Assembly: GCF_001547895.1 (NCBI RefSeq)
Contig: NZ_AP014627.1
Location: forward strand, 5,211,501-5,275,500
Reading direction: 5' to 3'
Source of the DNA: Pseudomonas sp. Os17
GTDB taxonomy: Bacteria > Pseudomonadota > Gammaproteobacteria > Pseudomonadales > Pseudomonadaceae
DNA length: 64,000 nt
Positions within the stretch are counted from its first letter, which is position 1. Every line of letters begins with the position of its first letter. Of this stretch, positions 16,092-24,548 are shown piece after piece. Position numbers and translations under genes: made by a program. The notes beneath the pieces are model-generated. The model was not told where the DNA came from and ran no database searches. It was given only the letters and a program-made list of their open reading frames with translations.

Positions 16092-17303
16092 ATGGCCGAA
16101 CAAGGTTCGCCGCGCCGCTTTGCGCGCATCGATCGTCTCCCCCCTTACGTTTTCAATATCACTGCCGAGCTGAAGATGGCTGCGCGTCGGCGCGGCGAAG
16201 ACATCATCGACTTGAGCATGGGCAACCCCGACGGCGCGACTCCGCCGCATATCGTCGAAAAGCTGGTGACCGTTGCCCAGCGTGAGGACACCCACGGCTA
16301 CTCCACCTCCAAAGGCATTCCACGGCTGCGCCGGGCGATTTCCCGCTGGTACAAGGATCGCTACGAGGTCGACATCGACCCGGAAAGCGAAGCCATCGTC
16401 ACCATCGGTTCCAAGGAAGGCCTGGCGCACCTGATGCTGGCCACCCTGGACCAGGGCGACACCGTGCTGGTGCCCAACCCCAGCTACCCGATCCACATCT
16501 ACGGCGCGGTGATTGCCGGCGCCCAGGTGCGCTCGGTGCCACTGGTGCCCGGCGTGGACTTCTTCGCCGAACTGGAGCGGGCCATTCGCGGTTCGATCCC
16601 CAAGCCGAAGATGATGATCCTGGGCTTCCCCTCCAACCCCACTGCCCAATGCGTGGAGCTGGATTTCTTCGAGCGAGTGATCGCCCTGGCCAAGCAGTAC
16701 GACGTGCTGGTGATCCACGACCTGGCCTACGCCGACATCGTCTACGACGGCTGGAAAGCCCCGTCGATCATGCAGGTGCCCGGGGCCAAGGACATCGCGG
16801 TGGAGTTCTTCACCCTGTCCAAGAGCTACAACATGGCCGGCTGGCGCATCGGCTTCATGGTCGGCAACCCGGAGCTGGTCAGTGCCCTGGCGCGGATCAA
16901 GAGCTACCACGACTACGGCACCTTCACCCCCCTGCAGGTAGCAGCAATCGCGGCACTTGAAGGCGACCAACAGTGCGTCAAGGACATTGCCGAGCAGTAC
17001 CGGCAACGGCGCAATGTGCTGGTCAAGGGCCTGCATGAGCTGGGCTGGATGGTGGAGAACCCCAAGGCCTCGATGTATGTCTGGGCCAAGATTCCCGAAG
17101 CCTATGCACACCTGGGCTCCCTGGAGTTTGCCAAGAAGCTGCTGGCCGAGGCCAAGGTCTGCGTGTCGCCGGGGGTGGGTTTCGGTGAGTACGGCGACGA
17201 TCACGTGCGCTTCGCCCTGATCGAGAACCAGGACCGGATTCGCCAGGCGGTGCGCGGCATTCGCAGCATGTTCCGCGCCGATGGCCTGGTGCAGAAAAGC
17301 TGA
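16092..17303 (+). CDS. alaC: alanine transaminase AlaC-like, class I/II PLP aminotransferase
   Basis: 403-aa fold-type I aminotransferase. The N-terminal [27 protein letters not shown] is characteristic of AlaC/YfdZ glutamate-pyruvate transaminases; the PLP lysine is in [18 protein letters not shown] (about residue 241), and the conserved Asp and Tyr are in [14 protein letters not shown]. It makes alanine from pyruvate and glutamate. GAGGC just upstream serves as ribosome site. A strong intrinsic terminator follows at 17316-17349. The symbol is by resemblance; AspC/DapL-like relatives are alternatives. Confidence 0.85.
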   Translation: MAEQGSPRRFARIDRLPPYVFNITAELKMAARRRGEDIIDLSMGNPDGATPPHIVEKLVTVAQREDTHGYSTSKGIPRLRRAISRWYKDRYEVDIDPESEAIVTIGSKEGLAHLMLATLDQGDTVLVPNPSYPIHIYGAVIAGAQVRSVPLVPGVDFFAELERAIRGSIPKPKMMILGFPSNPTAQCVELDFFERVIALAKQYDVLVIHDLAYADIVYDGWKAPSIMQVPGAKDIAVEFFTLSKSYNMAGWRIGFMVGNPELVSALARIKSYHDYGTFTPLQVAAIAALEGDQQCVKDIAEQYRQRRNVLVKGLHELGWMVENPKASMYVWAKIPEAYAHLGSLEFAKKLLAEAKVCVSPGVGFGEYGDDHVRFALIENQDRIRQAVRGIRSMFRADGLVQKS

Positions 17304-17315
17304 GAGCCTTTCAGC

Positions 17316-17349
17316 CACAAAAAAAACCGCAGCGATGCGGTTTTTTTTG
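17316..17349 (+). terminator. intrinsic terminator after alaC
   Basis: CCGCA-GCGA-TGCGG stem-loop flanked by a run of A before and eight T after, 13 bp past the alaC stop. The flanking A/T runs make it able to work in both directions, so it may also serve the convergent gntT. Confidence 0.92.
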
Positions 17350-17357
17350 TGCCTGTA

Positions 17358-17459
17358 CTGTAGCCGCTGCCGCAGGCTGCGAACGAGTGCGTAGCACTCG
17401 CGGCGATTCAGTTGCCTATCCAGCTTCGGGCCTTTGCCCAGGCTCGACAGCAGCTACAG
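17358..17459. repeat. REP-type intergenic repeat pair
   Basis: CTGTAGCCGCTG at the left end and its near-complement CAGCAGCTACAG at the right end bracket internal hairpins (GAGTGC-GTA-GCACTC). This is the CTGTAGCxGCTGxCG class of short intergenic repeats widespread in fluorescent pseudomonads. It lies between the convergent alaC and gntT. Confidence 0.75.
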
Positions 17460-17475
17460 GGGTCAACCCCGCCGT

Positions 17476-18828
17476 TTAAACCACCAACGACAGCAACAGG
17501 ATAAAGATCAGGCCCACCACCGAGAGGATGGTTTCCATCGCCGTCCAGGTCTTGAAGGTCTCGGCCACGGTCATGTTGAAGTACTGCTTGACCAGCCAGA
17601 AACCGGCGTCGTTGACGTGGGACAGGATCAAGGAGCCGGCACCGGTGGCCAGCACCAGCAGCTCGCGGTTGACCCCGGGGATCATCCCCACCACCGGCAC
17701 CACGATGCCCGCGCCGGTAATGGTCGCCACGGTGGCCGAACCGGTGGCGATGCGAATCACCGCCGCCACCAGCCAGGCCAGGAGGATCGGCGAGATCTGC
17801 GCATTGACCGCCATGTGGCCGATCACATCACCCACGCCGCTGGTCACCAGCATCTGCTTGAAGCCACCGCCGGCACCGATGATCAGGATGATCGCCGCGG
17901 TAGGCGCCAGGCTGGCGTCGAGCAAACCGAGGATCTGCTTGGAGCCGATGCCCTGCTTGTAGCCGAAGGTGTAGAGCGACAGCAGCAAGGCCAGGAGCAA
18001 GGCACTGATCGGGTGGCCGATCATGTCCATCCAGATGCGGAAGAAATGCCCGTCCGGCAGCGCCACGTCGGCGAAGGTCTTGAGCAGCATCAGGAACACC
18101 GGCAACAGCACGGTCAGCAGGGTCACGCCGAAGCTCGGCAGGTTCTGCGAGGTGTTTTCACGGGCCAGCTGGTCCACCAGCTCCTGGGACGGGTGGCCCG
18201 GGATGTACTTGGCAATGAAGGTGCCGTAGATCGGACCGGCAATGATGGCGGTCGGCAGGGCAACGATCAGGCCGTAAAGAATGGTCTTGCCGATGTCGGC
18301 GCCGAACACGCCGATGGCCAGCAGCGGCCCCGGATGCGGCGGCACCAGGCCGTGCACCGCCGACAGGCCGGCCAGGAGCGGAATGCCGATCTTGATCAGC
18401 GACACCCCGGTGCGCCGGGCGACGATGAACACCAGCGGAATCAGCAGCACGAAGCCGATCTCGAAGAACAACGGGATGCCCACCAGGAAGGCGGCGAACA
18501 TCATCGCCCACTGCACCCGCTCCTTGCCGAACGAGCGGATCAGGGTCTGGGCGATCTGATCGGCGCCGCCAGACTCGGCCATCATCTTGCCGAGCATGGT
18601 GCCCAGCGCCAGGATGATGCCGACAAAACCGAGCACGCCACCAAAGCCGTCCTGGAACGCCTTGATGATCTTGTCCACTGGCATGCCCGAGGTCAGGCCG
18701 AGGAAGCCCGCGGCGATGGTCAGGGCAATAAAGGGATGCAGCTTGAATCGGGTGATCAAGACGATCAGGCCGATGATTGTGACCACTGCATCAACCAGCA
18801 GATAGGTCTCTTGGGACATGCCAAACAT
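17476..18828 (-). CDS. gntT: gluconate permease, GntP family
   Basis: 450-aa permease with about 12-14 hydrophobic segments and GntP-family signatures: LHPFIALTIAAGFLGLTSGMP near the N terminus, a mid-region HGLVPPHPGPLLAIGVFGADIGKTI and a C-terminal TGSATVATITGAGIVVP. It imports D-gluconate by proton symport. It is downstream of gntK in the same direction, with a GntR-box-like sequence in the 84-bp gap and an AACAACAA Crc-type motif 16 bp from the start, so it probably has its own regulated promoter. Confidence 0.93.
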   Translation of the reverse strand: MFGMSQETYLLVDAVVTIIGLIVLITRFKLHPFIALTIAAGFLGLTSGMPVDKIIKAFQDGFGGVLGFVGIILALGTMLGKMMAESGGADQIAQTLIRSFGKERVQWAMMFAAFLVGIPLFFEIGFVLLIPLVFIVARRTGVSLIKIGIPLLAGLSAVHGLVPPHPGPLLAIGVFGADIGKTILYGLIVALPTAIIAGPIYGTFIAKYIPGHPSQELVDQLARENTSQNLPSFGVTLLTVLLPVFLMLLKTFADVALPDGHFFRIWMDMIGHPISALLLALLLSLYTFGYKQGIGSKQILGLLDASLAPTAAIILIIGAGGGFKQMLVTSGVGDVIGHMAVNAQISPILLAWLVAAVIRIATGSATVATITGAGIVVPVVGMIPGVNRELLVLATGAGSLILSHVNDAGFWLVKQYFNMTVAETFKTWTAMETILSVVGLIFILLLSLVV

Positions 18829-18843
18829 GGAATTGCCTCCGGT

Positions 18844-18851
18844 TTGTTGTT
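18844..18851 (-). promoter_or_regulatory. Hfq/Crc CA motif at gntT
   Basis: AACAACAA on the minus strand, 16 bp before the gntT ATG and just upstream of CCGGAGG. It matches the AANAANAA consensus for Hfq/Crc catabolite repression in pseudomonads. Confidence 0.6.
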
Positions 18852-18887
18852 TTTATTAAAGCGTTAAAAACAAGGGCCGAGTGGGAT

Positions 18888-18901
18888 AGCGCTACCTATT
18901 T
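18888..18901 (-). promoter_or_regulatory. GntR operator candidate upstream of gntT
   Basis: AGCGCTACCTATTT; on the other strand it aligns with the Pseudomonas GntR consensus AC-N-AAG-N-TAGCGCT with two mismatches in the left part. It is located in the gntK-gntT gap. Confidence 0.6.
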
Positions 18902-18912
18902 CGAACCGACGC

Positions 18913-19446
18913 TTAGCGCGAAGGTTCAAGGCCATGCTCCAGCCACCATTGATTGGCCAGTTCGGCCAGGCGCTGGACGCTCAGGGTGCTGGCATCCAGG
19001 GCCAGGGTGAGCGGCTCCCCCACGGGGGATTCGAGGGTGGCGAACTGACTGTCGATCAGGGTCGAAGGCATGAAATGCCCTGGCCGGTGTGCCACGCGAT
19101 CGGCGGCCACTGCCGGCGTCAGTTCGAGAAAGATGAAACCCAGGCCGGGGGTGGCGGCGCGCAGGCGTTCACGGTATTTGCGCTTCAACGCCGAACAGGT
19201 CAGCACCGGGCGCTGGCCGGCGGCCAGGGTGCGGCGCAACTCCTCGCACAGGCTGTCGAGCCAGCCGGCACGGTCGTCGTCGTCGAGGGGAATGCCGGCA
19301 CTCATCTTGGCGATATTGGCGGCAGGGTGGAACGTATCGCCTTCAATGGCCGTGGCGCCGCTGCGCTGGCACAGGGCCTGGCTGACGCTGGATTTGCCAC
19401 AGCCGGCAACACCCATGATGACCAGGGCGGTAATTGGTTGACTCAT
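18913..19446 (-). CDS. gntK: gluconokinase
   Basis: 177-aa gluconate kinase of the usual length. The P-loop is MGVAGCGKSS (residues 11-20); family segments EGDTFHPAANIAKMSAGIPLDDDDRAGWL and VLTCSALKRKYRERLR follow, and VAHRPGHFMPSTLIDSQFATLE is the GntK C-terminal signature. It converts gluconate to 6-phosphogluconate, feeding Edd. Its promoter region contains a GntR box (19468-19481) 21 bp from the start. Confidence 0.95.
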   Translation of the reverse strand: MSQPITALVIMGVAGCGKSSVSQALCQRSGATAIEGDTFHPAANIAKMSAGIPLDDDDRAGWLDSLCEELRRTLAAGQRPVLTCSALKRKYRERLRAATPGLGFIFLELTPAVAADRVAHRPGHFMPSTLIDSQFATLESPVGEPLTLALDASTLSVQRLAELANQWWLEHGLEPSR

Positions 19447-19467
19447 GTAACACCTCAGCGCGCAGAC

Positions 19468-19481
19468 AGCGCTACCTTCGC
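19468..19481 (-). promoter_or_regulatory. GntR operator upstream of gntK
   Basis: AGCGCTACCTTCGC, the reverse complement of AC-N-AAG-N-TAGCGCT with one mismatch. It sits in the gntK promoter region, directly before a CTAGTT tandem repeat. Confidence 0.78.
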
Positions 19482-19497
19482 TAGTTCTAGTTCTAGT
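19481..19497. repeat. short CTAGTT tandem repeat
   Basis: CTAGTT CTAGTT CTAGT, about 2.8 copies of a 6-mer, adjacent to the gntK GntR operator. It is probably incidental promoter sequence. Confidence 0.6.
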
Positions 19498-19618
19498 ACA
19501 AAAACAGTGTCTGCCGACGCCTTCTTGTCATTTTTGTGGGTTGCCGCGTATATAGTCCGCCAAACCAAAGAGCGAGGGTCAGGCACACCTCGCTCACGCA
19601 TTGCAGCTGTTTCAGGAC

Positions 19619-19632
19619 AGCGCTACCTTAGT
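19619..19632 (+). promoter_or_regulatory. GntR operator upstream of gntR
   Basis: AGCGCTACCTTAGT; its reverse complement is an exact match to AC-N-AAG-N-TAGCGCT. It lies 30 bp before the gntR start, implying autoregulation. Confidence 0.82.
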
Positions 19633-19661
19633 GACTTGAATTTTGTTTGGCAAGCCGTCTG

Positions 19662-20693
19662 ATGACCCCTCATAAAAACGATAAAAGCTCCCGTACCACG
19701 GGGCGCCCTACCCTCAACGAAGTGGCGCGACTGGCCGGTGTCAGTCCGATCACCGCCTCCCGGGCGCTGCGCGGCGTCAGCAGCGTGGCCACCGAGCTGG
19801 TGGAAAAAGTGCAGAAGGCCGCGCAGGAGCTGAACTACGTGGTCAACTCCGCCGCCCGCGCCCTGGCCTCGGCCCAGAGCCAGTCGGTGGTGGTGCTGGT
19901 GCCGTCGCTGTCCAACCTGCTGTTCATCGAAACCCTGGAAGCCATTCATCAGGTCCTGCGGCCCAAGGGCTTCGAAGTGCTGATCGGCAACTACCACTAT
20001 TCCCGGGACGAAGAAGAAAACCTGCTGCGCAACTACATGACCTACCAGCCGCGCGGGCTGCTGCTGACCGGTTTCGACCGTACCGAAAGCTCCCGGCGGA
20101 TGATCGAGGCCAACAACATTCCCTGCGTCTACATGATGGATCTGGACTCCGGCGCCGGGCTCAACTGCGTGGGTTTCTCCCAGTTGAACGCTGGCGAGAC
20201 TGCCGCCCGGCACCTGATTTCCCGCGGCCGCAAGCACCTGGCCTACGTCGGCGCGCAGTTGGATCAGCGCACCCTGCTGCGGGGCGAAGGCTTCCGCCGC
20301 GCCCTGCAGGACGCCGGGCTGTACAACCCCGACCTGGAACTGCTGACCCCGCGCCCGTCTTCCGTCGGCCTGGGCGGCGAACTGTTCCTGCAACTGATGC
20401 AAAGCCAGCCGCAAGTGGACGCCATCTTCTTCGGCAACGACGACCTGGCCCAGGGCGCCTTGCTCGAAGCCATGCGCTGCGGGATCAAGATCCCGGAGCA
20501 AGTGGCGGTGCTGGGGTTCAACGACCTGCCGTCCTCGGAGCACATGGTGCCGCGCCTGAGCAGCATCAGCACCCCCAGGGAAGCCATCGGCCGCCGCGCC
20601 GCCGAGCAGATGCTGACCCTGCTGGCCGGTAACAGCGTGACCGAGCCCGTGGTGGACATGGGGTTCGAACTGCGGATCCGGGAAAGTACCTGA
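19662..20693 (+). CDS. gntR: GntR, LacI-family repressor of gluconate genes
   Basis: 343-aa LacI/GalR regulator. The helix-turn-helix and hinge are at residues 16-62 (PTLNEVARLAGVSPITASRALRG); a periplasmic-binding-like sensor domain follows, ending in IGRRAAEQMLTLLAG. Adjacent gntK and gntT and three matching operators identify it as the gluconate repressor, released by gluconate or 6-phosphogluconate. The ATG at 19662 lacks a clear ribosome site; a TTG at 19647 is the alternative. Its stop nearly abuts the convergent RhtB gene. Confidence 0.93.
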   Translation: MTPHKNDKSSRTTGRPTLNEVARLAGVSPITASRALRGVSSVATELVEKVQKAAQELNYVVNSAARALASAQSQSVVVLVPSLSNLLFIETLEAIHQVLRPKGFEVLIGNYHYSRDEEENLLRNYMTYQPRGLLLTGFDRTESSRRMIEANNIPCVYMMDLDSGAGLNCVGFSQLNAGETAARHLISRGRKHLAYVGAQLDQRTLLRGEGFRRALQDAGLYNPDLELLTPRPSSVGLGGELFLQLMQSQPQVDAIFFGNDDLAQGALLEAMRCGIKIPEQVAVLGFNDLPSSEHMVPRLSSISTPREAIGRRAAEQMLTLLAGNSVTEPVVDMGFELRIREST

Positions 20694-20697
20694 GGCC

Positions 20698-21315
20698 TCA
20701 GGGCTGCACGCCAAGCACACTGAGCAACAGCCCGAACCCGATCAGCAGCACCCCGAACAGCTGATCGATACGGCGCTTGTAGCCCAACAGCCGGTCGGCA
20801 ATGGCCGGTGCCGAAAAAAACAGCGCCACGGCCACGAACCACAGAAGGTGGGCCAGGACGATGATCGCCCCGTAGCCGATCTGCACCGCCACCCCCGTGC
20901 CCGGCTGGATCACCTGCATGAACAGGCTGAGGACGAAGATCATCGTCTTCGGATTCAGCGCATTGGTCAGGAAACCGCTGCGCAAGGCCGCCCAGGACGA
21001 CACCTGGCTACACCCCGCCACGTCCTCCGGTCCCTGGGCGGGACTGCGCAATAAGCGGATGCCCAGGTAGATCAGATACAGCGCCCCGGCCAGCTTCAGC
21101 CCGGTGAACCACAGCGGCGACTGCTGCAACAGCAGCCCCACCCCCAGCAGGCTGTAACCGATGTGCAGCATGACCCCGAGCCCGATCCCCACTGCAGTCA
21201 GCACGCCGTGACGGCGCGAGAGCATCAGGCTGTTACGGGTGATCAGGGCAAAATCGGCCCCAGGGCTGAGTACCGCGAGAATGGTGATGGTGATTACGAC
21301 TAACAGTTCTGTCAC
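20698..21315 (-). CDS. RhtB/LysE-family amino-acid exporter
   Basis: 205-aa exporter from a GTG at 21315 (an upstream TTG at 21339 would give 213 aa). It has the family pattern ITILAVLSPGADFALITRNSLMLSRRHGVLTAVGIGLGVMLHIGYSLLGVG and LTNALNPKTMIFVLSLFMQVI with the NPK motif. It exports amino acids such as threonine or homoserine lactone-like compounds. It is divergent from a LysR gene 66 bp away, the usual regulator/exporter arrangement. Confidence 0.87.
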   Translation of the reverse strand: MTELLVVITITILAVLSPGADFALITRNSLMLSRRHGVLTAVGIGLGVMLHIGYSLLGVGLLLQQSPLWFTGLKLAGALYLIYLGIRLLRSPAQGPEDVAGCSQVSSWAALRSGFLTNALNPKTMIFVLSLFMQVIQPGTGVAVQIGYGAIIVLAHLLWFVAVALFFSAPAIADRLLGYKRRIDQLFGVLLIGFGLLLSVLGVQP

Positions 21316-21333
21316 GTTGCCAACGCCTTGGTT

Positions 21334-21355
21334 ATACAATCCGGCGCTACTGTAT
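21334..21355. promoter_or_regulatory. inverted repeat between RhtB exporter and LysR gene
   Basis: ATACA-N12-TGTAT in the 66-bp divergent gap, of the size expected for a LysR-type operator. The role is inferred from position. Confidence 0.4.
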
Positions 21356-21381
21356 GGGGATCTCCCGGGGTAAGGCCAACG

Positions 21382-22311
21382 ATGAAAACTGACACTCTTG
21401 GTGATAAAAACTCACAGACCTCGCGCCGACGCCTGCCGCCCCTAGGCGCCCTGCGCTGCTTCGAAGCGGCCGCTCGCCTGGAGAGTTTCACCCGGGCCGG
21501 CGCAGCCCTGCACCTGACCCACGGCGCCATCAGCCGCGCCGTGCGCAGCCTGGAAGACGACCTGGGCACTGCCCTGTTCGAGCGACGCAGTCACCGGGTG
21601 TTTCTCACTTCGGCCGGGGCCGAACTGCTGCACAGCGTGACCCAGGCCCTGGACCTGATCGAGAACACCAGCCGCCGCTTGCGGGCTCCGCCCCCCGGGG
21701 CACCGCTGGTGCTGTCCTGTGAACCGACCCTGCTGATGCGCTGGCTGATTCCGCGCCTGCCGGCGTTCCAGGCCGCCCACCCCGACATAGCCATCCAGTT
21801 GCTGGCTGGCGGCGGGCCCTTCTCGTTCAACGCCGGCATCGACCTGGCGATCCGCCGCAATGATTTCGCCTGGAGCGAGCAGACCCAGGCCCACTGGCTG
21901 TTCGACGAAGCCATTGGCCCCGTGTGCCGTCCGGACAAACAGCCTGACTGGGCGCCGCAGTCAAACGAGCAGGCAGTTCTCGCGGACCACGCCCCGCGCC
22001 TGCACAGCGCAACCCGGCCGCAAGCCTGGGAACACTGGCTGCAGTTGCACCCGATGCCGCGGCCTCAGGCGTCTTCGGAGCAGGTCTTCGAGCATTTCTA
22101 CTTCAGCCTGCAAGCCGCGGTGGCGGGCTTGGGGCTGGCCATCGCCCCCTGGCAACTGGTGCGCGACGATCTGCGCGACGGACTGCTGTGCGCCCCATTC
22201 GGCTTCGTCGCCGACGGCAGTGCCTACTACCTGCTCTCGGCCCAAGCGATCAGCGACGACTCGGCGGCCGGTCTGCTGCTGCGCTGGTTGCGCCAGCAGG
22301 CCCTGGCCTAG
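21382..22311 (+). CDS. LysR-family regulator (GcvA/TrpI-like)
   Basis: 309-aa LysR regulator. The helix-turn-helix (about residues 18-75) reads LPPLGALRCFEAAARLESFTRAGAALHLTHGAISRAVRSLEDDLGTALFERR, the GcvA-like form; the effector domain follows. It is divergent from the RhtB exporter, which it probably controls. The start at 21382 fits the 66-bp intergenic region; in-frame codons upstream to 21328 would run through the repeat at 21334-21355. Confidence 0.85.
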   Translation: MKTDTLGDKNSQTSRRRLPPLGALRCFEAAARLESFTRAGAALHLTHGAISRAVRSLEDDLGTALFERRSHRVFLTSAGAELLHSVTQALDLIENTSRRLRAPPPGAPLVLSCEPTLLMRWLIPRLPAFQAAHPDIAIQLLAGGGPFSFNAGIDLAIRRNDFAWSEQTQAHWLFDEAIGPVCRPDKQPDWAPQSNEQAVLADHAPRLHSATRPQAWEHWLQLHPMPRPQASSEQVFEHFYFSLQAAVAGLGLAIAPWQLVRDDLRDGLLCAPFGFVADGSAYYLLSAQAISDDSAAGLLLRWLRQQALA

Positions 22312-23225
22312 AACCCGGGGCCGGGCAGCGGCCCCAGCGCCGGATCTTCGCCACTGAGCAGTTGCACCAGGGCCAGGGCGCCCTTCTGCAGCGGCCGGCT
22401 CTTGAGCCACACCGCATGCACCGGCAGCGACAGGCCGTTGTCGAGGTTCTTGAACTTCAGGCGCTGCAAGCGACCTGCCGTCAGCAGCGGCTGGATCACC
22501 GACAGCGGGAAATTGCCCCAGCCGATCCCGGCCTCCACCATGTGCAGGGCCATGGCCAGGCTGTCGGTGCGCCACAGCGACTCGCCCACCAGGGGCCGGG
22601 TATCGCTGATGGGCAGGTCGCGGCTGGCCACCACCACCTGGCGAACCCGGATCAACTCCTCCAGATACAGCGCCCCATCACTGGCCAAAAACAGCGGATG
22701 CCGGGGTGAAATACAGGCGATGATCCGTTCGCTGCCGGCGTACTGGAAGTATTCCAGGGCGTTCACGCTCAGGCCGGCGAAGGCCACGCCGACACTGACC
22801 CGTCCGCTGTGCAGCAGTTGCAGCACGTCATCCTGAGGAGCGCTGAGCACTTCCACATCCAGCAACGGATAGCGCTCGGCCAGCAGCTTGATGGCTGCCA
22901 GCAACCGCTGCTTGTCGATGTCATCCACCACCGCGATCGACAGTGTGCTCTCCAGCCCCAGGGACAGCTCGATGGCATGCACCTGCAACTGCTTGAGCTG
23001 ATCGGCAATCAGCCGGGCATGGGGCGCGAGCGACAGGGCCAGGGGCGTCGGCACCGGCTCGCGATGACGGCGATCGAACAGGGCGTACCCCAGTTCGGCC
23101 TCAAGGTTGGCAATGCCCATGCTCACCGCCGAGGGCACCTTGCCCAGGGCGCGGGCCGCCGCAGAAAAGGAACCGCGCTCAAGCACGGCAAGAAACAACT
23201 GGATGCTGTCGCTGGAAAAATTCAT
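22308..23225 (-). CDS. LysR-family regulator, divergent from second PACE pump
   Basis: 305-aa LysR protein. The N-terminal helix-turn-helix has IQLFLAVLERGSFSAAARALGKVPSAVSMGIANLEAELGYALFDRR; the effector domain covers about residues 90-300. It is convergent with the GcvA-like LysR (four-base overlap at the stops) and divergent from a PACE transporter 122 bp away, so it is the likely regulator of that pump. It resembles the LysR at 1026-1880 in length and in the SFSAAARxLGKxxSxxS core. Confidence 0.88.
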   Translation of the reverse strand: MNFSSDSIQLFLAVLERGSFSAAARALGKVPSAVSMGIANLEAELGYALFDRRHREPVPTPLALSLAPHARLIADQLKQLQVHAIELSLGLESTLSIAVVDDIDKQRLLAAIKLLAERYPLLDVEVLSAPQDDVLQLLHSGRVSVGVAFAGLSVNALEYFQYAGSERIIACISPRHPLFLASDGALYLEELIRVRQVVVASRDLPISDTRPLVGESLWRTDSLAMALHMVEAGIGWGNFPLSVIQPLLTAGRLQRLKFKNLDNGLSLPVHAVWLKSRPLQKGALALVQLLSGEDPALGPLPGPGF

Positions 23226-23237
23226 GGGCACAACCTA

Positions 23238-23250
23238 TCAGTAAAACTGA
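23238..23250. promoter_or_regulatory. palindrome in second PACE/LysR intergenic region
   Basis: TCAGTAAAACTGA: 5-bp inverted arms around AAA, 12 bp upstream of the LysR start. Candidate regulator site, by position only. Confidence 0.4.
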
Positions 23251-23347
23251 AAGCTTCCGACTTTTTCTATCATGGACATTGAAGCTATCTTTCGCGCCCC
23301 GTGCCAGCCCAGCCCTGGCCACCTGCATTCAATACCGAGGAATTCCC

Positions 23348-23779
23348 ATGCAAGGCGTGAAACGCAAACTGCTCTACGTATCCCTGTTCGAGGTGTTCGG
23401 CATGACCTTCTCGGCCCTCGGCCTGGCCCTGCTGTCCGGCACCTCGCCCAGCAGCACCGGCCCGCTGGCGGTGGTGATCACCAGCATCGCGGTGACCTGG
23501 AACTTCATCTACACCAGTCTGTTCGAACGCTGGGAAAGCCGCCAGCCGTCACGCACCCGCACCGTCAAGCGACGCATCGCCCACGCCGTGGGCTTTCAAC
23601 TGACCCTGATCGTGTTCCTGATCCCGCTGATTGCCTGGTGGATGGGCATCAGCCTGGTACAGGCCTTTCTCCTGGACCTGGCGCTGATCCTGTTCATCCC
23701 TTGCTACACCTTCGTCTTCAACTGGCTGTTCGACCGGGTCTTCGGCCTGCCGGCCTCGGCCTTGCCCGACCCGGCCTGA
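23348..23779 (+). CDS. PACE-family efflux transporter, second of two
   Basis: 143-aa four-helix PACE protein. Helix 1 carries the essential acidic residue at Glu15 (YVSLFEVFG), the same position as in AceI; WNFIYTSLFERWE ends the first transmembrane pair and PLIAWWMGISLVQAFLLDLALILF lies in the second. A textbook GAGGAA ribosome site precedes the ATG at 23348. It is divergent from a LysR gene. Sequence similarity to the PACE protein at 502-936 is clear in the motifs but low overall, so this is not a recent duplication. Confidence 0.9.
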   Translation: MQGVKRKLLYVSLFEVFGMTFSALGLALLSGTSPSSTGPLAVVITSIAVTWNFIYTSLFERWESRQPSRTRTVKRRIAHAVGFQLTLIVFLIPLIAWWMGISLVQAFLLDLALILFIPCYTFVFNWLFDRVFGLPASALPDPA

Positions 23780-23877
23780 AGCGCGGACAAACATCCGGAG
23801 GCACATTGGCCATCGCCGAGGACCAGGCACACTGATAGATTCCCATGGCCCGCCTGAGCCACGAACAAGGAAGCGTC

Positions 23878-24510
23878 ATGGGAACCCCCTACAGAATTCT
23901 CGGCAAAGCCTCGTCCATCAACGTCAGAAAAGTCTTGTGGACCTGCGAGGAACTCGGCCTTTCCTACCAACAGGAAGATTGGGGCAGCGGCTTCCAATCG
24001 ACCCACACTCCCGAGTTCCTCGCCCTCAACCCCAATGCCCAGGTTCCGGTGCTGATCGATGACGCCGGCGCCCTGTGGGAGTCCAACAGCATCTGCCGCT
24101 ACCTGGCCAACCTGCACCCCGGCAGCGGCCTGTTGCCAATCGCCCCACGGGCCCGGGCCCTGGTGGAACAGTGGATGGACTGGCAGGCCTGCGAACTCAA
24201 CCCGGCCTGGAGCTACGCCTTCATGGGCCTGGTGCGCCGGCATGCGGACTACCAGGACTCTCGGCGCATCGACGCCAGCCTGCAGGCCTGGAACGCCAAG
24301 ATGGCGATACTCGAACAACAGCTGCAGCGCTCCGCAGCCTATGTCCTCGGGGAGCACCCGAGCCTGGCGGACATCGTCCTCGGGCTCTCGGTCAACCGTT
24401 GGAAGATGACCCCCATGGAGCACCCGGACTTCCCCGCCATAGACGCCTACTACGAGCGCCTCAGCCTGCGTCCGGGCTTTCGCCTGCACGGACGCAACGG
24501 CACCCCCTAG
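23878..24510 (+). CDS. glutathione S-transferase family protein
   Basis: 210-aa GST. The thioredoxin-like domain (about 1-80) shows SSINVRKVLWTCEELGLSY and NPNAQVPVLIDDAGALWESNSICRYLA, with the cis-Pro VPVL and ES glutathione-binding residues; an all-helical domain follows with the N-capping box SLADIVLGLSVNRW. It catalyses glutathione conjugation or acts as a related detoxification enzyme. ATG 23878 has AAGGA upstream. The SDR gene starts 38 bp further on, so the two may be co-transcribed. Confidence 0.86.
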   Translation: MGTPYRILGKASSINVRKVLWTCEELGLSYQQEDWGSGFQSTHTPEFLALNPNAQVPVLIDDAGALWESNSICRYLANLHPGSGLLPIAPRARALVEQWMDWQACELNPAWSYAFMGLVRRHADYQDSRRIDASLQAWNAKMAILEQQLQRSAAYVLGEHPSLADIVLGLSVNRWKMTPMEHPDFPAIDAYYERLSLRPGFRLHGRNGTP

Positions 24511-24548
24511 CCTGGGCCACAGCATTACCTAGCCACCGGAGATTGGAC

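Noticed and set aside
24075-24548. Extension of the SDR frame upstream through the GST gene
   Set aside because: Alternative frame of the GST; the SDR fold starts exactly at the ATG at 24549.
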